DNA of 64,000 nucleotides from Lutibacter sp. (GCF_021647475.1 NZ_JAKIUR010000001.1:94636-158635); one strand, 5' to 3'; positions 9,301 to 15,202 are shown, counted from the first letter of the stretch. Notes: generated from the sequence alone by a model not told the origin. A program made the numbers and translations.

Positions 9301-10108
9301 TATTTCTACCACTTTCTCTTAAACGGTAACCTCCTGAGTAACTGTCGAAAGTAATGTTTTGAGTGCCACTATAAAGCGTTTGTGCAGTTCCTGATGTGTC
9401 TGCATTAGCAATAAGATTTATTTTGTTAATTACTTTTCCTGTTTTTGTGTCAATAAATAGGTTGCACATTTCAAAAGGAGTATAAGAATCAATTCTTACT
9501 TTATAAGCTAATCGTGTATCAACCCCGTTTTTTGTAAGTATTTGTGTAATTACAGTTTTAACAGGATAGTCTGTTATTAATTTGGTAACTTTTAGATAAT
9601 TCTTGGCTATATTTTTAGCTTCTGTTTTAGAAATATTAATCTGGGGGTCAAAATCTTTAAACTTAGCAAGAATACCATTTATTGAGTTTGTAATTCCGTT
9701 TTTTGAATGTGTCATAATTAGATTACCATCAATTGCATAACCTTTATAAAACTGTTGGTAATTGGTATGAGTAAAACCTAATTTATCTGTTTTGGTATTA
9801 ATTTTTTGAAATGTATGATTTGAATTTAGTTCAAATAGTGTGTTAAAATTACTTGAAATAGATTTATTTGATTGATTTCCTTTTTTTAGTTTAATAAAAA
9901 AAGAGCCATTCTTTATTTTATTTTTTGGTTTTTGTTGATTCGATTTATTACTACTGGGAGTAATAAAAGTTGTTGTGTTTTTTACAGGTTTATTTTGAAA
10001 TGGATTAACAAAATTCTGTAAAGATTGTTGTTTAATTTGTCCAAATGATAATGTACTTATTAATACAAATACAATTAGTAGAATTGATTTCGTGTAATTT
10101 TTTTTCAT
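6359..10108 (-). CDS. secreted M4 (thermolysin-like) metalloprotease with four CUB domains and T9SS sorting domain
   Basis: The 1,249-residue protein has a signal peptide (residues 1-23, ending SFG-Q), an FTP/PepSY propeptide (about 85-235, FYKGYAIDGNLIMTH), then an inserted beta-sandwich resembling a C2 domain (about 290-415, DLYIKIKDGSNQTVY). The M4 catalytic domain at about 415-690 has zinc motif HEFSH (His502, Glu503, His506), third ligand Glu528 in GLNESFADIFG, and catalytic His599 in HGGVHTNSGV. Four CUB-like domains follow (about 695-1165), each starting with a TDGSG/SDGSG turn and ending GWSANY or similar. The last ~75 residues (LFPNPTSGIF ... SSTKKLIIK) are a type A T9SS sorting domain. 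It is therefore predicted to be exported and anchored or released by T9SS, cleaving extracellular proteins. It takes up almost a third of the element and is its clear cargo gene. Confidence 0.92.
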   Translation of the reverse strand: MKKNYTKSILLIVFVLISTLSFGQIKQQSLQNFVNPFQNKPVKNTTTFITPSSNKSNQQKPKNKIKNGSFFIKLKKGNQSNKSISSNFNTLFELNSNHTFQKINTKTDKLGFTHTNYQQFYKGYAIDGNLIMTHSKNGITNSINGILAKFKDFDPQINISKTEAKNIAKNYLKVTKLITDYPVKTVITQILTKNGVDTRLAYKVRIDSYTPFEMCNLFIDTKTGKVINKINLIANADTSGTAQTLYSGTQNITFDSYSGGYRLRESGRNIETYNATNATGLTTAGFTGSTDFTNASTSWNGVSRLSSFTISNIAQSWWYTVFADVTPDLYIKIKDGSNQTVYTSNYFNNTNPSVTFSNLNILLTNPPYTAEIWDYDAVNSDDFGGSYAIATSSGTQSWSGSGNNGTYLISVLGNPALDVHWGMEETYDFYLNIFSRNSYDGSGSIIRQYLNPPPSVVQSVFGSTAGLPNNAFAAPSPYNLMVYGMGDGTYMKPLVGIDVEGHEFSHMVINNNGNGGLTYQGESGGLNESFADIFGTCIEFYSGVNPDWTIGEDVMVSTSNLRSMSNPNNPTGISQQPDTYNGTYWVNTADTTNDHGGVHTNSGVQNFWFYLLSQGGSGTNDISNTYSVTGIGIANARQIAYRNLVTYLTPNATYMDAYYGSLQSAEDLYGNPSTQYTSVRQAWYAVGIGNDPNNYCSGTTNLTATSGTITDGSGLANYNDNRNCSWLIAPKGATQISLTFSAFDTEPNNDVVTVYDGPNDTYPILATWWGNTLPPTISTSSGVGAMYIKFISDTSINANGWSANYTTISNAPTCNGGTILSTPTGSFSDGSGVLNYGNNQMCYWFIAPPCANTVTLSLSELDTELDYDGLVIYDDLTGTHQIATLSGSTLPSSVTSTTGVMTVVFISDFSTTGQGFLANYTSTGSTYCSDVTILNTSDYGTISDGSGTNNYCNNSNCSWLIQPPQATSVTLRFTGFELENATTDGNTIYDAVEIYDGTSENATLLGRFTGSNIPPNITSSGGSMFVRFYSDISDTYQGWSANYISTEATYCNGSTTNLTAINGAFSDGSDVDMYSNNSYYSWLIQPTSANSITLSFSEFDTELDYDGVIVYDGVDDTSPVLGTFTGTTIPSPVTSTGGSMFVLFLSDESLRSNGWKASYNSITLGVNDLNINENIKLFPNPTSGIFTIQSEFNEKVTVQLFDVLGKQVLKSFLLKKGINNINASYLSEGIYYLKFYNESGSSTKKLIIK

Positions 10109-10141
10109 AATTTTTTTTATAAAAATTGATTAAAGATTTAT

Positions 10142-10729
10142 TTAAAACTTGCCAAAAGCAACGACCTCAACAATTACTTTTAATCCTTTAAATTTATTAT
10201 TATTCTTTATACCAATCCAAAAATCATCCCCCAAAACCTTACTTGTTTCAAAAAAATCTGAAGTGTTGTTTTTGGTGAAATTTTTATAAACCATAAAATT
10301 ATTATTCCCAGTTTGTAGAAAATTAGCAATATTAGATTCAGGGATTATATAAAAATCAATTTGTTCATTTGCTCTATTAAATAATTCTAAATCTTTATTT
10401 TTAATTTGATTAACAAGTTTTTCATTTTCTCTTAACCTAAATGAATCGTTTAACTCTAAAACTGTAATTCTATAATACCAAATTGAAGTGTTTTTCGGTA
10501 AATTTAAAGAAATACCTTTTCTTGTTTCCCCTCCTTTGAACCTTGCGTTACTTACTGAGTTCACTTCTAAAGTTTCATTAATAACTTCTCTAAAACTGTA
10601 AGAACTTTCTTTTTTAGTATTTAATAATTTGTATAATTTAGTAATACTTTCTTTTAAATCATCATTTTGAGAATATACGTTTGGAATGCTAAAACAAAGT
10701 ACAAAAGTTAATATAATTAGGTTTTTCAT
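10142..10729 (-). CDS. secreted protein of unknown function
   Basis: The 195-residue protein has a clear signal peptide (MKNLIILTFVLCFSIPNVYSQ). The mature part is beta-rich and contains GISLNLPKNTSIWYYRITV and IDFYIIPESNIANFLQTG, which suggests a single soluble sandwich domain in the periplasm or outside the cell. No family is recognised. It lies 33 bp upstream of the metalloprotease on the same strand and is probably co-transcribed with it, so it may be a partner such as an inhibitor or chaperone; that is a guess from position only. Confidence 0.7.
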   Translation of the reverse strand: MKNLIILTFVLCFSIPNVYSQNDDLKESITKLYKLLNTKKESSYSFREVINETLEVNSVSNARFKGGETRKGISLNLPKNTSIWYYRITVLELNDSFRLRENEKLVNQIKNKDLELFNRANEQIDFYIIPESNIANFLQTGNNNFMVYKNFTKNNTSDFFETSKVLGDDFWIGIKNNNKFKGLKVIVEVVAFGKF

Positions 10730-10772
10730 AATGTAAAAATTTATAGGTTAAATAAATATCTATTGTTTTTTC

Positions 10773-10792
10773 TTTTGCTTTGTCAAGCAAAA
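10773..10792 (-). promoter_or_regulatory. inverted repeat upstream of the secreted protein/protease genes
   Basis: TTTTGCTT (10773-10780) pairs perfectly with AAGCAAAA (10785-10792) around a 4 bp centre, 44 bp before the start of the minus-strand gene at 10729. It may be an operator or a short transcript hairpin. No TAnnTTTG element is obvious next to it. Confidence 0.3.
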
Positions 10793-10902
10793 TATATAAA
10801 GGCTTTTTTTATTAGTTTTATATATATTAAAATCTTTGGCTACTGTTTTCATTTGTATTGTTATATAATCTATGGTTTTAGTAAAATTAGAAGTGATATG
10901 TT

Positions 10903-11004
10903 CTAAAGAGTAAATGGTAATCTAAGCTCATTATCAGAAATATTAAAACAAGAAAAAATTGTAAGCATTAATGCTAAAAACAGGGGTTTAAAGAAGGTTT
11001 TCAT
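10903..11004 (-). CDS. possible small lipoprotein or remnant of a lipoprotein gene
   Basis: An ATG at 11004 on the minus strand opens a 33-residue frame that starts MKTFFKPLFLALMLTIFSC, a textbook lipoprotein signal with the lipobox IFSC, and then stops after FNISDNELRLPFTL. A longer frame extends back to 11133, but that part has no coding character and crosses hairpins. Either it is a tiny lipoprotein or the 5' end of a lipoprotein gene whose remainder was lost. No downstream continuation in another frame was recognised. Confidence 0.4.
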   Translation of the reverse strand: MKTFFKPLFLALMLTIFSCFNISDNELRLPFTL

Positions 11005-11378
11005 AAGAAATTTTTTCCTCTTGTCCCGAAGAGGTTTAGTTTTTTGTAAAACTAAAAACGTGGGACAGTTGCCATTACTCGTAACCGTAGGAGTCGAAGC
11101 CCAAACCACAAAGTAAAGCAACGCCCACGCCAAAACGTGAGCGTTATGCTTAAACTTCCCTGTGGTGTTGAAATTTCGACTTTTCGGTTACAGGATTTTT
11201 AGCAAACGCTATTAGTTAGAATTTTATATTCTATTTCAAAAGTAGTAAATATTTAGAATTTATCGAGTTAATGGTTTAATTTTAATATTATTTATAATGA
11301 TGCTAAATAATAATTTTTAATCAGCTTTTCAATGAAAGTTTATTATTTTATTTAATAATAATTATTTTTAAAAATAAT

Positions 11379-11768
11379 TTAGTCTAATAATACAGATTCT
11401 ACGGCAGCATACTTTATTGGATTATCTGGGTTATCAACTTCGAGGCTAATTGCATATCTAAAATAGAAATCTTTTCCATTTCTCTCTACTAAATAAACAG
11501 GGATGCCATTTTCCATAGCAGTATTACATTCTTTATAAGAGCCTTTGCCAATATAGCCTTCAATATTTGACACAAAAACAATATCAGCTTTCCTAACAAT
11601 AGACAGGTAATCTTCATTATTTGTCAGTTTCCCAATATGGTTGTTAGGGCAGATAACTGTCCCTTTAAATTTTTTATTTATTGCTTTAAGAAACGCCTTT
11701 TCTTCTTCTGTATTATATATTCTTTTACTATGAGAATAGTAACCAAAGTTGCCTTTTAATTTTTTCAT
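11379..11768 (-). CDS. nucleoside 2-deoxyribosyltransferase-like (SLOG/Rossmann) protein
   Basis: The 129-residue protein has the order of elements seen in small NDT/YtoQ-like or SLOG-superfamily proteins: an opening strand (GNFGYYSHSKRIYN), a middle segment EDYLSIVRKADIVFVSN, and a GKGSYKECNTAMENGIPVYL helix-strand unit that resembles the nucleotide-binding 'E..yA...g.pv' motif. Such proteins bind or cleave nucleotides and nucleotide-derived signals. The predicted catalytic glutamate would be in SYKEC. Its start codon overlaps the stop of the serine recombinase by one base (TAATG type), so the two are translated together. The functional link to recombination is unclear. Confidence 0.5.
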   Translation of the reverse strand: MKKLKGNFGYYSHSKRIYNTEEEKAFLKAINKKFKGTVICPNNHIGKLTNNEDYLSIVRKADIVFVSNIEGYIGKGSYKECNTAMENGIPVYLVERNGKDFYFRYAISLEVDNPDNPIKYAAVESVLLD

Positions 11769-12385
11769 TATATTATATTTTTTAATTTATTATTTATTTT
11801 TTTAATTTTAGAAACTGTATTTGGGTGTAGCCCAATAATTTTTGCTACTTCGCTTTGCTTATAGCCTTCCTCTAATAATTTCACTGCTTTTTTATTTTTC
11901 TTCTTGTTTAAGAAAGTTAATCCACTTTCAGAGGTTCCTTTTCTTCTACCATCATAAACTCCTTTTGCTTTTGCAATAGCAATACCTTCTAACTGCCGTT
12001 CCCTAATTAAGTTTCGCTCCATTTCAGCAACAACTCCTAAAATCGAAATAATCATTTTAGATATTGCATTTTCTTTACTATCTTCATCAAGTGTTTTTAA
12101 TCCTTGTTGAAGAAAATTGATATTAACTTTCTTTTGATTAAATATTGCTATTGTATTAAGTATATCAATTAGATTTCTACCCAGTCTATCAATTTGATGA
12201 ACATTTAATGAAGTGATTGAATTATTATTTAAAAGTTTTAAAATTTTCTTTCCACCATCTCTCTCAAAAAAAGGAATAGTTCCTGAACATTTATCTTCAA
12301 TTATTAAATTGTAATCTTTTTTATGAAGAAGTTGTCTGTCATTGTTTTGAATCAATGTTGAAACTCTTGTATATAATATGTCCAT
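11768..12385 (-). CDS. small serine recombinase (resolvase/invertase family)
   Basis: The 205-residue protein carries the N-terminal resolvase domain with nucleophile Ser9 in LYTRVST, the conserved Arg pair in QIDRLGRN (Arg67, Arg70), and the long E helix (VVAEMERNLIRERQLEGI). The C-terminal 40 residues form a DNA-binding HTH (LLEEGYKQSEVAKIIGL then HPNTVSKIKK). The size fits resolvase/invertase-type small serine recombinases rather than large phage integrases. In this element it may resolve replication dimers or invert a segment. No pair of 26-28 bp crossover-like sites was recognised nearby. It is followed directly by the NDT-like gene. Confidence 0.9.
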   Translation of the reverse strand: MDILYTRVSTLIQNNDRQLLHKKDYNLIIEDKCSGTIPFFERDGGKKILKLLNNNSITSLNVHQIDRLGRNLIDILNTIAIFNQKKVNINFLQQGLKTLDEDSKENAISKMIISILGVVAEMERNLIRERQLEGIAIAKAKGVYDGRRKGTSESGLTFLNKKKNKKAVKLLEEGYKQSEVAKIIGLHPNTVSKIKKINNKLKNII

Positions 12386-12502
12386 TTTATCTTATTTTTA
12401 GATTAGTACTTTGTTTACCCTATTATTGTGATGAAACTTGTATTAATTGTTCAATTAAGGGTCTTAAATCTAATTTCATTTAGCTCTAATTTTAAGTACA
12501 CT

Positions 12503-12700
12503 CTAATTTTGGTTATGAAATGAGTTTTTTAACAACTGATAGTTAGAATTGGTAAAAGCCAATATTTTAAAAATATAACCAAATAGATAAATACCACCCA
12601 TAACTACAACACCAACTTTAATAAGTTTAAATGTTTTGGACTTTAAAGCCTCATCTATTAATTCTTCTTTATTTTTAAAAATTAAATTACTTGTTTTCAT
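12503..12700 (-). CDS. small membrane protein in the Rep operon
   Basis: The 65-residue frame starting at ATG 12700 (MKTSNLIFKNKEELID) has one membrane segment, FKLIKVGVVVMGGIYLFGYIF. An upstream in-frame ATG at 12739 would add 13 residues, but the 12700 start overlaps the preceding gene's end by 14 bp, as is common in this operon, and gives a more natural protein. Function is unknown. Small single-pass proteins next to a Rep could be minor coat or mobilization proteins, but nothing specific supports this. Confidence 0.5.
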   Translation of the reverse strand: MKTSNLIFKNKEELIDEALKSKTFKLIKVGVVVMGGIYLFGYIFKILAFTNSNYQLLKNSFHNQN

Positions 12701-12878
12701 CTTTCTTGTTTTTAGTATTTTCAATAAAATAAAATGCACTAATTATGATTACAATTAATATAATTGAACTTGTTAGTAGTTTATTTTCATTTTTTAAATT
12801 AGATATAGTTTGTTCTTGGTTTAGAACATTTAAACTACTTGGTATTAATACCTCTTTATTTAATTCTATATTTGTCAT
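12687..12878 (-). CDS. small single-pass membrane protein in the Rep operon
   Basis: The 63-residue protein has a polar N-terminus with a short coiled-coil tendency (LNQEQTISNLKNENKLL) and a strong C-terminal membrane helix (TSSIILIVIIISAFYFI) ending in a Lys-rich tail. Its ATG overlaps the stop of the gene before it by 4 bp (ATGA), which shows coupling. The size and topology resemble filamentous-phage coat proteins in outline only, because no signal peptide is visible. Confidence 0.5.
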   Translation of the reverse strand: MTNIELNKEVLIPSSLNVLNQEQTISNLKNENKLLTSSIILIVIIISAFYFIENTKNKKDENK

Positions 12879-13231
12879 TGTTTCATAATTTTAATAGTAT
12901 TATTATCTAATTTGAAAAAAGCATAATTATAAATACCATAGATTGTTGTATTACCTTCTTTCATTATATGAGTCAAAATACTAAAGTCAAAACCTTTCCC
13001 TTTTAAGAACTCATTATTTAAAATTAATTCTTGTCTATCCTCTAATAATTCAACTATTATTTTATAGTTTTTTAATAACCTTTTGTTAATAGATTTAACT
13101 ATTTTTTGAAGTTTTCTATTTTTAATATTATTAAATGTAATTCTATTATAAGCAGTTGCATAAATTTGGTTATTCCTTTTTGGAATAAAAGTTTCACCAC
13201 TAAAAGGACATTTTTTCTTTGTTTTATCCAT
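12875..13231 (-). CDS. mobile-element protein with CPFSGETFIPKRNNQ motif
   Basis: The 118-residue protein opens with KCPFSGETFIPKRNNQIYA followed by NRITFNN, a motif order I associate with small proteins that accompany Rep genes on Bacteroidetes mobile elements; a cysteine-based zinc site seems incomplete, as only Cys9 is present in this region. The rest is helical then beta (KGKGFDFSILTHIMKEGNTT). It lies 56 bp downstream of the HUH Rep gene and overlaps the next gene by 4 bp. Function is unknown; involvement in replication or mobilization is inferred from position. Confidence 0.55.
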   Translation of the reverse strand: MDKTKKKCPFSGETFIPKRNNQIYATAYNRITFNNIKNRKLQKIVKSINKRLLKNYKIIVELLEDRQELILNNEFLKGKGFDFSILTHIMKEGNTTIYGIYNYAFFKLDNNTIKIMKQ

Positions 13232-13287
13232 TTTTAATTATTTTAAATTCTTTTTATTTGTTTTAATTTAAATTTTTGTATTTGTTA

Positions 13288-13857
13288 TTAAAGGAATTTT
13301 CTACTTTTCCCATATACTCTCTTACGTTTACCTATATAGTATATCTCTTTCTTTAATAGGTAATTCATTAATCTTGGTTTATTAGTTACCATTGCTGAGT
13401 GAATCCTAGTTCCCTTAAATTTCAGTTTAAATTCTTTTGGTAATTTCTTACCTTTTATATTTATCTTTTCAATAGCTAGTACAAGATGAAAATGCATACC
13501 ACCATATTCTCCTCTATCAACTAACCATACATATCCTAGTACAGTAATACCTATCTTTTTTAACTGTCTTTTAAGTTTAAATAATATATTGCTTATGTGT
13601 TTTGTAGAATTAAAATCTACTCCTATTTCTATCATTGTATATTTTGAGTTAGATATGTATTTTTTTAAAAAAGAAGTAATTAATTTGTTTCTTTTATACT
13701 TCATTATCTGAACATCATTTATAATAAACCGTTGCCCATTTATTTTATTAATGAAAGTTTTTTCACGATTAGGGTTTCTAGTAGAATTGATGTAATTACT
13801 TGCTTTAAGTCGTTTAGACATCTTGGAGAAGTCTTTACAGTATAAAAAATCGGTCAT
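13288..13857 (-). CDS. HUH-type replication initiator / relaxase-like protein
   Basis: The 189-residue protein contains the HUH metal-binding motif GGMHFHLVLAI with His122 and His124, preceded by a typical beta strand (YTMIEIGVDF) as motif 1 and followed by a C-terminal tyrosine region MNYLLKKEIYYIGKRKRVYG (candidate nucleophiles Tyr166, Tyr173 or Tyr174). This arrangement matches small rolling-circle initiators of filamentous-phage and plasmid type, which nick one strand and form a 5'-phosphotyrosine link. The RVYGKSRKF tail is also typical of such proteins. It follows an excisionase-like HTH gene by 2 bp. It probably drives rolling-circle replication of the excised element, or acts as its mobilization relaxase. 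No double-strand origin was identified. Confidence 0.72.
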   Translation of the reverse strand: MTDFLYCKDFSKMSKRLKASNYINSTRNPNREKTFINKINGQRFIINDVQIMKYKRNKLITSFLKKYISNSKYTMIEIGVDFNSTKHISNILFKLKRQLKKIGITVLGYVWLVDRGEYGGMHFHLVLAIEKINIKGKKLPKEFKLKFKGTRIHSAMVTNKPRLMNYLLKKEIYYIGKRKRVYGKSRKFL

Positions 13858-13859
13858 AG

Positions 13860-14066
13860 TTATAAGAATTTAGGTTTTGTAGCGTTAATATTTTCTTCAG
13901 TAAGAGAATCAGCATAAATAAGTACACTTCGCCCATTTTTAAATGCCTTTATTCTACCATCTCTAATTAATCTGTCAATTTTTTTTGTTGAGCATCTTAG
14001 TATTAATCCTGCTTCGGTGCGTGTACAATAATTTAATGTTTCCATTTCATCTACGTTTGAATTCAA
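13860..14066 (-). CDS. excisionase-like helix-turn-helix protein
   Basis: The 68-residue protein is almost entirely a MerR-like winged HTH of the excisionase family: YCTRTEAGLILRCSTKKIDR (helix-turn-helix) then LIRDGRIKAFKNGRSVLIY (wing). Such proteins bind DNA to control excision or transcription of integrative elements. An internal ATG at 14045 gives a slightly shorter product and cannot be excluded. It is the first gene of the Rep operon, ending 2 bp before the HUH gene. Confidence 0.78.
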   Translation of the reverse strand: MNSNVDEMETLNYCTRTEAGLILRCSTKKIDRLIRDGRIKAFKNGRSVLIYADSLTEENINATKPKFL

Positions 14067-14095
14067 AATTAGATAGAAGTCTTAATTTAGGGCAT

Positions 14096-14150
14096 AAAAA
14101 AATCGTCCATAAGGAATGAAAAAATTCAAATCATTTTGGACGATTTTTAT
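14096..14150 (-). terminator. long-stem bidirectional terminator
   Basis: AAAAATCGTCCA (14098-14109) pairs perfectly with TGGACGATTTTT (14137-14148) around a 27 nt AT-rich loop, with a run of A at the left side (T run on the minus strand). It separates the right-end gene (stop at 14169) from the excisionase/Rep operon on the minus strand. Confidence 0.65.
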
Positions 14151-14168
14151 TTGGAAATAATATTAATT

Positions 14169-15038
14169 TTATTTAAAGTCGGAAAAAAAAGTCTTTACTT
14201 CTTTGGTAAGTGCAGTATTTGCTTCTTTGGTATCACTATAAGCCTTGCCCTCAATAGCAGTAATAATTTCAACATAAACTGGTTTAAACAATTTATTACG
14301 TTGATTAGAAATTACACCTTTATTAATGATGAATATTCTTTTTAGCAATTTTTTAAAAGTACTTCTTATTTTTTTTTGAGTATGTTCCTGAATACTTTCT
14401 ATTTTTTCAAGAATATCTCCAATATCCTTAGTATTGAAAGATTTATAGAAGTATTTAGTATATTCTAATTTGAATTCAAAATTTGATATTTCTGATGGAC
14501 TAATTTCGTCCAATTCTTTGGAATATTTCATAAAATCTCTAAAATCCTTATTGAAATCGAGAAACAAATTTGCTTTAGGATTATCAGAGTAACTAACTAT
14601 AGAATAAAGTTTTAGAAAAAATGATTTATATAAAAGTAGATAAATACTAGAATAAAAATCTTTTTTATTAAATACAGCAATTTCATTAATTCTATTTAAA
14701 GAAATTTCCAATATCTGAAAGTCAACCTTAAATTGATTTAATAAATTAACAAATGACATTTTATCTCTTATAAAAGGAGAACTAATATCAGCTTTCTTTA
14801 ACTTTAGAGTAGACTGTATTAAAATTGGAAAAAAAATTGAAAAAACAGGAAGAAGTTCATAACCTTTCTTTTCATTAATTAGATTCACAAAGCCTTGATT
14901 GATAGTAAAATCATTAGACATATCAAAGAAATTAAGCGTTGAGAGTTTGTGTTCTTGTAAATCTTCTATTGACCCCATTTTAATAAAGTCATGAATAAAA
15001 AAATAAACTATTGGAAATTTCAAGCCATTTTTATACAT
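14169..15038 (-). CDS. unknown protein at the tRNA-proximal end of the element
   Basis: The 289-residue protein is lysine- and phenylalanine-rich and mostly helical, with no signal peptide. A moderately hydrophobic stretch (LLPVFSIFFPILIQSTL) is near residue 70; the second half has charged helices (ILEKIESIQEHTQKKIRSTF). I recognise no family. It begins 18 bp inside the right-end arm-type repeat, so it is the first gene after integration and stands alone between that repeat and a terminator. Positions like this are often used for cargo such as defence genes, but the sequence gives no support for a specific role. Confidence 0.6.
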   Translation of the reverse strand: MYKNGLKFPIVYFFIHDFIKMGSIEDLQEHKLSTLNFFDMSNDFTINQGFVNLINEKKGYELLPVFSIFFPILIQSTLKLKKADISSPFIRDKMSFVNLLNQFKVDFQILEISLNRINEIAVFNKKDFYSSIYLLLYKSFFLKLYSIVSYSDNPKANLFLDFNKDFRDFMKYSKELDEISPSEISNFEFKLEYTKYFYKSFNTKDIGDILEKIESIQEHTQKKIRSTFKKLLKRIFIINKGVISNQRNKLFKPVYVEIITAIEGKAYSDTKEANTALTKEVKTFFSDFK

Positions 15039-15055
15039 TAGAAATTAAATTAAAG

Positions 15056-15075
15056 TGGACACAAATTGGACACAC
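15056..15075 (+). promoter_or_regulatory. right-end TGGACAC repeat pair, putative arm-type sites
   Basis: TGGACACAAATTGGACACAC repeats the unit found at 3328-3347 near the left end, in the same orientation. Its presence at both ends just inside the 13 bp attachment repeats supports a role in recombination. Confidence 0.6.
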
Positions 15076-15083
15076 GAAGGTAT

Positions 15084-15124
15084 AAAAAAATCTCAAACCC
15101 TTATATAATAAAGGCTAGAGATTT
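15084..15124 (-). terminator. element-borne replacement terminator for the tRNA operon
   Basis: AAATCTC (15088-15094) pairs with GAGATTT (15118-15124), with an inner CCTT/AAGG pair (15099-15102 with 15111-15114); on the minus strand a T-rich run follows (complement of 15084-15090). It lies 4 bp beyond the encoded CCA of tRNA-Arg, inside the integrated element. Confidence 0.6.
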
Positions 15125-15129
15125 ATATG

Positions 15130-15142
15130 GTGACTCCACCAG
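15130..15142 (+). repeat. attR-side 13 bp direct repeat within tRNA-Arg 3' end
   Basis: GTGACTCCACCAG is identical to 3198-3210. It covers the tRNA 3' acceptor strand, discriminator and first base of the CCA. Confidence 0.85.
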
Positions 15143-15202
15143 GACTCGAACCTGGATCTAAAGTTTAGGAAACTTCTATTCTATCCCTTGAACTATGGAG
15201 CC
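15131..15202 (-). tRNA. tRNA-Arg (anticodon CCT)
   Basis: On the minus strand GGCTCCA (from 15202) pairs with TGGAGTC (ending 15132), with one G-U pair. The T arm is CCAGG-TTCGAGT-CCTGG and the anticodon loop TTCCTAA places CCT at 15169-15167. The discriminator is A (15131). The next three bases (15130-15128) read CCA, but they belong partly to the integrated element; the pre-insertion flank preserved at 3195-3198 would read CAG instead. Confidence 0.95.

Larger units (their letters stand above)
10730..11378. other. 649 bp region without a firm gene; hairpins and an attC-like imperfect palindrome
   Basis: Apart from the 33-codon lipoprotein-like frame, this stretch holds structured DNA. CCTCTT/AAGAGG (11017-11034) and TTTAGTTTT/AAAACTAAA (11035-11056) form adjacent hairpins. 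A larger imperfect palindrome pairs AAGCAACGCCCACG (11116-11129) with CGTGAGCGTTATGCTT (11136-11151), leaving a 6 bp loop and an extrahelical TA, a shape reminiscent of integron attC sites. This region is visibly more GC-rich than its surroundings around 11041-11200, and may be of separate origin. From 11220 to 11378 it is plain AT-rich sequence. Confidence 0.45.
3198..15142. mobile_element. integrative element in tRNA-Arg(CCU) 3' end
   Basis: The element is bounded by 13 bp direct repeats GTGACTCCACCAG at 3198-3210 and 15130-15142; the right copy forms the acceptor/T-arm 3' end of an intact tRNA-Arg gene. Just inside each end are TGGACAC repeats in the same orientation, likely arm-type integrase sites. 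The left end codes for a tyrosine recombinase reading inward. Contents are an HTH/Fic pair, a PH-like membrane protein, a secreted CUB metalloprotease, a small serine recombinase, an HUH Rep, an excisionase-like HTH protein and unknown genes. I see no VirB/Tra conjugation genes and no phage structural genes, so an integrative mobilizable element or phage satellite is more likely than an ICE or complete prophage. Confidence 0.88.

Noticed and set aside
11005..11133. Upstream extension of the 33-codon lipoprotein-like frame back to 11133
   Set aside because: The added residues have no coding character and cover hairpins; the lipoprotein signal starts at the ATG at 11004.
14136..14345. Plus-strand 69-codon frame
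   Set aside because: It lies opposite the coding end of the 14169-15038 gene and over a terminator stem.
3411..15038. Complete prophage or conjugative ICE
   Set aside because: No capsid, portal, terminase, tail, Tra/VirB or coupling protein genes are seen; the set fits a mobilizable or satellite-type element.
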